Shown here: positions 44,109 through 50,605 of the stretch, one piece after another
Numbering within the stretch: position 1 is the first letter of the stretch
How the letters are laid out: every line of letters begins with the position of its first letter
Assembly (NCBI GenBank): GCA_015501055.1
Contig: JADNYV010000251.1
Location: 1-50,605 of the forward strand
Length of the DNA stretch: 50,605 nucleotides
Source: Mucidula mucida
Taxonomy: Eukaryota; Basidiomycota; Agaricomycetes; Agaricales; Physalacriaceae
Direction: 5' to 3'
The notes under the pieces: generated by a model
The model's input: only the letters and a program-made list of their open reading frames with translations
Database searches by the model: none
Told to the model about the DNA's origin: nothing
Translations under genes and position numbers: made by a program

Positions 44109-45080
44109 TTAGTGAACTTGTTCTCTACTTGAATTGTACCTGTGCATGTTCGTGAACTTGTACGGCTTATCAACACTATAATCCAAGACATTTTTCCATT
44201 CCAACCCACGAAGTGTCTCCTCTATACCAATCAGACCCGTCACCCCAAGCTCCTCTTTCGTAAAAACCTCCACAAAACCAGGCTTCGCAAAGCTGGATGA
44301 GTTCTTCTCCGGGTCAGAGTACTCCCCGAATTGAACCATCATCAAACCGATTTCGCGCCCAAGCCCAGGACCAGCGTGGAATGTATCCACGTAGTCATTG
44401 AAGCTGATTTGCTCTACCTCCGCCTTCCTCCCCACGATCTCGCCCCATGTGGCCAGCAGCTTGTCGACGCGCCAGACAGACTCGTTGGCGAGAACGTACT
44501 TCGAGGGAAGGCAGAGGTCTGGGCGCTCCAGGATCTTGGCCACAAAAATACCCGTATTGTTCTCGACGTCGGCCGTCAGTGGCATATATGTCGTCGGAGG
44601 AAGTGGTTGCCTCCATGCATACGTCCCATCCTTACGCTGACGCGGAGGATTGAACGTGGCGAGGTTGCTGACATAGAACGCCAGTAGTAAGAACGTGGTT
44701 TTCTTCGCGAGCTCGGGGAGGGAGATAATGTATTCGTCGACAGTGACTTTGGAGTGGAAGTGAGGGGTTTTCGTGCCATTCAAGTCGTGTTTATGGAGCG
44801 GGTAGCATGGAAGAGTGGACCAGATGTATGGCTGAACGCTGGGTGTCGCCAGGACGGCGTCGGCAAGGATCTTCCCCTGGGCGACTTCGGTGATGAGTGA
44901 CTTCTGGGAGTCATACGGCTTGAAGTTGATGAAAATCGTCGTGCCGAAAACTGCGTATGCACCCTAGAGGAGAGCTAATCAATGTACTATACAATACATG
45001 ACACAGAATTGGGCGCCTACGTCGACGGCCTTGAGCACGCTATTGTAGTCATTGAGATCAGCACCGACAACGTCCACCCC
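44109..45080 (-). pseudogene. NmrA-like copy B, 3' fragment, cut by inversion
   Basis: On the minus strand, 45080-45021 encodes RGVDVVGADLNDYNSVLKAVD, then a 54-nt intron (45020-44964), then the long exon 44963-44109 beginning GAYAVFGTTIFINFKPYDSQ. It continues LADAVLATPSVQPYIWSTLP, HFHSKVTVDEYIISL and so on, colinear with copy A (35543-36370). The frame is open to its stop at 44109 and ends differently from copy A (REQVH). Everything before RGVDVV is missing here and lies on the plus strand at 40563-40723. The intron position is the same as in copy A, so the two genes arose by DNA duplication and not from mRNA. Confidence 0.85.
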
Positions 45081-45316
45081 GCGATATCATGGGGCAGCTG
45101 TTTGTCAGAAGCTCGCTATTTAGGTCTGGAGCACAGATTCACGCCGGCTTAATGGATAGCGGATACGAGGGCGTTATCGGGGCCATGCTGACGATTGCGA
45201 ACCCGGCCGGTCTGCTGTTGTATACGGATTCCAGGCTTGCGCAGATGGTGTTCCATCAAATGACGGAGGAGACGGAAAGTTACACTGGGAAGTACCAAGG
45301 CCGTGACCATCTTTAA
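45081..45316 (+). pseudogene. dUTPase/dCTP-deaminase-family protein, 3' fragment, cut by inversion
   Basis: The plus frame reads DIMGQLFVRSSLFRSGAQ, AGLMDSGYEGVIGAML, NPAGLLLYTDSRLAQMVFHQ and TGKYQGRDHL, stopping at 45316. RSSLxRSG and AGLxDxGYEG are the trimer-core and active-site motifs of the dUTPase/dCTP-deaminase superfamily. The fragment has no promoter or N-terminus of its own: the start MGQLF at 45089 is internal to the family's fold. It completes the 5' fragment at 40718-40991 once 40718-45080 is turned around. Confidence 0.85.
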
Positions 45317-45749
45317 ATGAAGGTCGATTCGAAACGTGCTTAAAAGAACTATCAATATGTCTTCGTCGTTCGACGCAGAGCAAGATGGATTTGATCTGAA
45401 TCCGGCTCGCCATCGGCGTTCAATTCGCTAAAGCTTATGCGAACCGAGGTCGCACATGAGATACCATCGCGTTGGAGTACTAAGTGCGATCTGTTATTCA
45501 CTGTATGAGCAGTCAAAGTAATAAAGTGTTTGAGACGATGATGGTATCAAGGCAGCCAGCTTCGGTTAGTACCTGCCGTTGAAGACGCAGCACATCACTG
45601 CAGAGCCTAGAGGGAAAGCACTGGATGAAGAATACGCGACTCGATGAAAATTCCGCGACCTCAGTAGTTTAAAGCAGAAACCAACGCAGTCAAAACAAGT
45701 AACGTAGTTCAGCACTACTTGTATCCAAAATACTGCAGGAAATAATGTG
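45317..45749. other. Intergenic, no gene seen
   Basis: This stretch holds the 3' flank of the dUTPase-family fragment and the 3' flank of the secreted protein on the other strand. No motif or repeat was recognised. Confidence 0.4.
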
Positions 45750-46296
45750 TCAGCCTACACTGCGAACGGAAGGGAATCCGACACGTACACCAGCGCATTT
45801 AACACAGGACACATCCGTCCCATTGACAACAGGGATATTCGCAGTCGACGCAAGTGTACCGTTCGTGTCATAGAGCTGCAGATTAATCTTCTTGCCACCC
45901 GCAGCGTCGACAGTCCATGTGACATTCGTCCTTGCATGGCGGATGAGTATCATAACCATCCTAGAGGAGGATGCGACGATGCTTACTCGGATACGGTACG
46001 CTGCAAATAGAGACCTCCATTGCTCTTGTAGACACCAACGGTGTAAGGCGGATAGCCGCCCTCCCACTACATGTACGTTAGTCCTGTCTAGGGGCTCCGA
46101 GGATGAACGTACAATAAACGTGAAGTCGGTACAGGTGGTCAGCGTCTCCGGAGTGGGAGTCTATCGTTCGTCACGCATTGAATACCAAGTTCGCAAAGTA
46201 CCGCACTAAAGTAATATTATAGTCAGCCCGGGATGCCAGTGGGGAGGCCATGGCGGCAGAGACGAACGCCAAAAGAGCGGTAGCTGAGGAACGCAT
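45750..46296 (-). CDS. Small secreted Ig-like (Kre9/KNH-type) protein
   Basis: The ATG at 46296-46294 starts a signal peptide (MRSSATALLAFVSAAMA) with a following SPLASRADYN. Later exons give WEGGYPPYTVGVYKSNGGLY, then, across a 56-nt intron, TNVTWTVDAAGGKKINLQLY and DTNGTLASTANIPVV, ending near VSCVKCAG. The W-GG-PPY motif and NVTW are typical of small secreted or GPI-anchored Ser/Thr-rich basidiomycete proteins with an Ig-like fold resembling Kre9/KNH, linked to beta-1,6-glucan or the cell wall. Several Asn-X-Thr sites could be glycosylated. The exon between the signal peptide and WEGG is not certain. A TATA box lies about 60 bases upstream. Confidence 0.6.
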
Positions 46297-46355
46297 GTTG
46301 GAAATGAATGACAGAGAAGAGGAAATAGCAATAATCTAGTCCTCACTGTGTCGCA

Positions 46356-46364
46356 GTATATATA
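46356..46364 (-). promoter_or_regulatory. TATA box of the small secreted protein gene
   Basis: TATATATA lies here, 60-70 bases before the ATG at 46296 of the minus-strand gene. The spacing matches other TATA boxes in the window. Confidence 0.5.
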
Positions 46365-46619
46365 GGGATAGTGGCGTTTCAGCGGATATCATCTCGTCCC
46401 CGTGCCACCCGCTAGATCAGGGGCCGGAAGGAAGTCCCAATGTCATAACGTGTGCATAACAGGCGCCTAATGTACCCTAGAGCGCCGTGATAGGATAGCA
46501 TAATGAAAGTAGGATACAATGCGTGTCAAGTACTTCATAAAACGTGAGTGTCCGTAAGTAAAGTCAAAAGTCCATATCAATAGTAAGATCGTAAGTAAAA
46601 CAAAGCCTTAAAGCACAAT

Positions 46620-49185
46620 CCGAATCGACAGCATCATCATCAACATGATTCTTCGCACCCAACCCCAGTCCACGACTAGCAAACACCTTCTGCGAAGCGC
46701 GTCAGCTTGGTACCACGCATCACGCGCCACGAGGACTGAGGATCATCGATTGTTAGTCAAAACCTCAAGGGTACCACTCACAGTCTGGGTTACACGGCTG
46801 AAGCTGAAGCGCATCGAGGAAGAGGTGAAGAAAAACAACATTGCCCTCTGGTCCCGTAGGATCGGTCTTGGCGGTCGTAGAGAAGCCATGGTCTTGTACC
46901 AGAGCGGCGAGGACGTTGTGCAAGATGTTGGCCCAGACTTCACCAATATCTAGTAAGAGAATAACGTCAACATGCGTTCCAAGCGAGAGTTTGAACCTCA
47001 AACAGACCGTGAGCTTCAACGAGCACCTGCAGCGCGGAATACCGAAGCGGGTTCACCGTCCTATGTTCCTTAGGTTGGACATGTAAATAAAAGAGAAAAC
47101 AGATATACACATACGCGTTGATGGAGTAGGGAAACGAACGAATACCTGCAGACTTGTGGCTGACGAATGTCCCAACCGCAAATTCGTCAATTCCAGGACC
47201 ATTAGCGACCCAGCTAAGAATCAAATATGGTCAGCTGATCTTGTCTTGTGCCATCAGGACTCGCTCACTCAGCCATCGAATCCGAAAATCCCTCGCCTAA
47301 ACCACTAGCTTCCGTGCTTTGCAGACACTCGCCGGTACCGCCCCCAGTCATACGGTTCGTGACGCCATGGGTGAATTCGTGGATGACTATATCGTTCTCC
47401 AAGGCGCCGTCACGGAAAGGCTAGACAGCTCTTCAGAAACATCGCCAAGCCAGTACACGCGCTCTGACCGTGGTGCCATTGAACAAGAACATGCCTATTC
47501 ATGGTGAGTGAGCATTAGATAGACTACAATCAACACGGCGAGGCTTACGCATCTGGCCAGGCTGTCCACTGGATTGAAATTAGCGCACTGTTCTCTAATC
47601 TAATTGGCAACGTACTCTGCCGGCGTTTCGAAATCTGCATTGTTGAAGTCGGCAGCGTCCTGGACAGAAATGCTGACGGGATCCATGCCGGTGCGACCGA
47701 GGCCAAAGTTGTCGATCTGGAAGTTAAAGGCAATCTAGAGAGAGGAACATTAGGAATTCGCCAGCTTGGTAATTTCAGTAACAAACCTCCGTGAATCCAT
47801 ACCTATGAATTACGACATCAAGACAAGATGCTTAGATAGGAACAAGTAGAACTCACAGATAAGTGATGTCGTGCATGCTGTTGACGACGAAGAACGCGTT
47901 CGTACGGGCAGCGTCGACATTAGTGCCGACGTCAGGACCTACACTTAGATCGACTTCAAACTCAAATCCGAGTCCAGTGGCGTTGGTGTCGGTCTTGAAA
48001 GCAAAGGCGTTGTTACCTCTACAAGAACCATGAGACCAGAGCTTGATAACCAGACGAAACAACTTTACATGGTCGTGCTAAAAGCAAAGGTCAATGACAA
48101 CCCAACAAAAAAACAATCAAGGTGGACTGACTTGGTTTCCACCATGACATTGCCATTCCATCCCACAGGCGAGACAGAAAGATTCTCTGGATTAACAACG
48201 AGCAATTGTCCGCCGTCCTCGATCGTTTCCTTCTCCAGGGGAACAACGAGATACTAGTCTTTCATCAAATCACAGACGTATACAGGTAGAGAATATTCAC
48301 ACACCGTAGCGCGAGCAACGTAATCAACGACCGAAACGAGCTCCCCAGAATGCGCATTGACGAATGCTTTGTACGAGGTGCCGGTCGTCTCGTTGCGTAT
48401 CTGGACGGCATGGGTGAGAACGGCGGATGGTCTTCTTGACGATGTACTGCAGGGAAGGCTCACAGTCGTTGTATTTCCCGTTGAGCAATCTCTCAGCCGT
48501 TGATATAGCGTCCTCGACAGTGATGGAAGGCGCCGAGGGTGCGATGCTCGCTAAGAAGACGTTAGGTGATAGTCGGCGAAAAAGAAAACCATGCAATAGG
48601 AAACAAACGAGGAACCGTACGACACGACCTATGTTGGCAACACGTTAGGAATGAGACCTCTGCGTTGATGCTGATGAAATCGTACCTTATCGTTCTTCAT
48701 CGCCACATTAGCGACAGCGTTGGCGAAATGAATACCATCCTTATGAACACTTTGAGCGTCGAAAAACTCAAGCACATCTGACACACACGTGCATCTGCCT
48801 CAGGTAGGCATGGCTAACGACATCACCGTCAAATCCCGCGCGGTACGCGACCTTGCCTAAATCGACGCCCAACTCGGAGGCGATGAATGAACTGGTTTTC
48901 TCGCCAAATGTAGCATCGAATCGTTTAGAGAGTGGGTGATCGATCCCACCGGATCCGAAGGACTACGAGATTCCCATCAGTATGGTACGTTGAATAGCAC
49001 AAACTGCCTGAAGGTACCTTGAAACTCGACCGAGGATGATACGCTTTGACCTTCAAGTCCCTCGAGATATGGTGCACGCGGTGGGTTGTGTGCTGCGAGT
49101 CCGTGGGCCATGGCGCCGCCACGGAAGATGACGCGTAGATGATAGCCAAAAAGACGGAAGAAAAGCATTTGTTAAAGGCAACCAT
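46620..49185 (-). pseudogene. Fungalysin (M36 metallopeptidase), damaged
   Basis: The start at 49185 opens a signal peptide (MVAFNKCFSSVFLAIIYASS). The propeptide follows: DHPLSKRFDATFGEKTSSFI, NAVANVAMKNDKVVSYG and TGTSYKAFVNAHSGELVSVV. The catalytic domain has [37 protein letters not shown] (HExxH at 47381-47367), [20 protein letters not shown] (third zinc ligand Glu), EVWANILHNVLAAL, VLVARDAWYQADA and KVFASRGLGLGAKNHVDD at the end. The zinc site is intact. However, the frame breaks in the propeptide (after LQYIVKK, near 48440), around the exon before HEFTH, and at the C-terminus. There, about a dozen residues between WYQADA and KVFASRG are missing together with a frame change near 46695. 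Members are secreted, broad-specificity proteases. This copy is probably inactive. Confidence 0.7.
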
Positions 49186-50605
49186 GATTAAAAACTACGT
49201 GCTGAGGCGAAGAAGATGAAGATGAAAATAACGGCCTCAACGACGAAAACAAGAGGTCGCGAAAGAGAAAAGGAGAAAGGAAAGAGACGAAAAGACTCGA
49301 CGAAGGAAAAGCAAGGTATCACAGCACGTATATATACTCAAGAGGTCGGCGGCATGTGGGGTGGGTATATGTTTCAAAACCGTACGAGCGCCAAGAAAAC
49401 AGTGCAGTGCTGCGCGCGCGCAGCCCAGTTCCATCTGCCGCCCATGAACCTTGCCTGTGCAAAGATGTTCTCTCGATTACGTCTTCGGGCAACGTTTTTT
49501 TTTTCAGCCAAAGACCGAGCTACGGAAAGACTCCTGAAATCATGAGCATTCGTTCTGGCGATTACCTTGGTCGACGCCCCAAATGATTCAATGGCGCTCA
49601 TAGTCACAGGTGGTCGGCGCCCCGTTCGAACACCGTAAAGTCATTAGGCTAGTGCCCATTACCGTAGTAAGAGGACATTGACCCGCGCGCAGAGCCTCGG
49701 TACACAAAAGCATCATGGCCGCCCAGTGTATCCCACTTTCGGCGAGAGGGTAGCTGCTAGCATATCAGATCAGACGTAGTGCTCCTTCTGCGCCGGTGAA
49801 TGGGTGATATAACCGAATTAGCTATGAAATCCTGTGTGTAATCTGAGGTGCGGTCCCTCGTACTCTTTGTTGTGTATCCTTGGGGCAGGGAGCACGTACA
49901 AAACTATTCCCGACTCTGGCAGTAGACCTCTCGGCATCATCGCGGCGGGAGGAGAAACAAGTTACCCGTTTCCGATCGCTTACTTTCCCCGGTGGCGGGA
50001 ATGCGCCTTGACACCAATTTCAGTGATCGGGGAGGCAGGCATCCCAAGTTGAGTTATTCTCGCGAGGACTTGGCTCAATTTCAGTTATGAAGGCTGATAT
50101 CAAGTTATTTGTACATAAGTAATCATACGAGAGTCGTATATACTCTGAAGTACTCTCGACGAGCTGATGGGAAAGAAATACTCGACCTAGGGCCATGACA
50201 GAAGGTTCGTCTAGAAGCCATTGCCTTTGAAGACGTGTTATGTACGACCTGAATTGGATGTCTTGGTCAAGGAGCATACAGATTGCTTCTCGGCTTGGAG
50301 TCCGGTTACCTCAGAAGCCAGCGTGAAGGACGCACGAAAGCTATCGGTAAGTTGACTACAGCGCTGGAGATTCTGGGACGGTCAAAAAACGGTAAAAGAT
50401 AACAATGTATATCGTATCGTATTCTCATTATAAACTCAATCATAAAGTAAGTAGGTAAACTAATCGTAAAAAATCGTAAAAATCTGTCCTTCGTAACCCC
50501 GTCTACATTATATGCCGAGTCTTTAACTGCTTCAAGCCCCTCCCAGCCGAATACCACTTGGACTCTTTCACCGCCACCCAAAGCACTTTAGCCACCAAAA
50601 CGGGG
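49186..50605. other. Right-edge region without a supported gene
   Basis: A TATATATA at about 49328-49335 lies ~145 bases before the fungalysin start and could be its promoter. Beyond it I see only short frames on both strands. The minus frame at 50306-50581 (GERVQVVFGWEGLEAVKDSA) might be the last exon of a gene entering from the right, but no family is recognised. Confidence 0.35.

Noticed and set aside
45089..45316. A standalone small dUTPase gene starting at 45089
   Set aside because: It lacks the N-terminal half of the fold, and the missing half lies at the other inversion breakpoint.
1..50605. CRISPR arrays, bacterial operons or ribosome-binding sites
   Set aside because: No regularly spaced repeats were found, and the intron-rich genes are clearly eukaryotic.

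Overview
This window is nuclear DNA of a filamentous basidiomycete, most likely an Agaricomycete. Genes are multi-exon with GT-AG introns of about 45-65 nt, many with 5-15 exons, and several have a TATA box 50-100 bases before the start. The gene set fits: F-box/LRR-like proteins, a homeodomain factor whose intron splits the WFQNKRQ helix, a large GH35 beta-galactosidase, an M36 fungalysin, NmrA-like proteins, a Rheb GTPase and small secreted proteins. No rRNA, tRNA or CRISPR array was recognised.

Layout. 0-6 kb: a partial coding tail, one single-exon acidic/serine-rich protein, then gene-poor DNA with clusters of GC-rich palindromic repeats and a 183-bp mobile element flanked by an 8-bp target duplication. 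6-17.7 kb: a small secreted protein, a dead and an intact F-box-like gene, a homeobox gene and three unrecognised genes. 17.8-25 kb (minus strand): an AGC-type kinase lacking the usual regulatory phosphosites, and an apparently intact GH35 beta-galactosidase. 25-34 kb: a relic of an RNase H locus, a secreted Cys-containing protein, an RNase HI pseudogene, an AYR1-like SDR pseudogene broken by a second copy of the same small element, a Ser/Pro-rich single-exon gene and a decayed amidohydrolase. 34-39.6 kb: a frameshifted DEDDy exonuclease, an intact NmrA-like gene, a near-perfect 169-bp inverted repeat, a phosphate-transporter pseudogene truncated at the edge of that repeat, and a Rheb-like gene. 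40.5-45.3 kb: a 4.36-kb inversion that has cut two genes in half. 45.7-49.2 kb: a small secreted Ig-like protein and a damaged fungalysin.

The most striking result is structural. The NmrA-like gene B and a dUTPase-family gene each lie in two pieces on opposite strands, and flipping 40718-45080 rejoins both at homologous residues. Inside the inverted segment is an uncharacterised multi-exon gene with two related halves. With the fold-back repeat, the two small elements carrying target duplications and many frameshifted genes, 25-49 kb looks like a rearranging, decaying stretch. The intact genes among them (GH35, kinase, homeobox, NmrA A) argue against uniformly poor sequence, although assembly indels cannot be excluded from one sequence. 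The genes do not form an obvious pathway. Secreted carbohydrate- and protein-degrading enzymes and small secreted proteins fit a saprotrophic or wood/litter lifestyle (inference).
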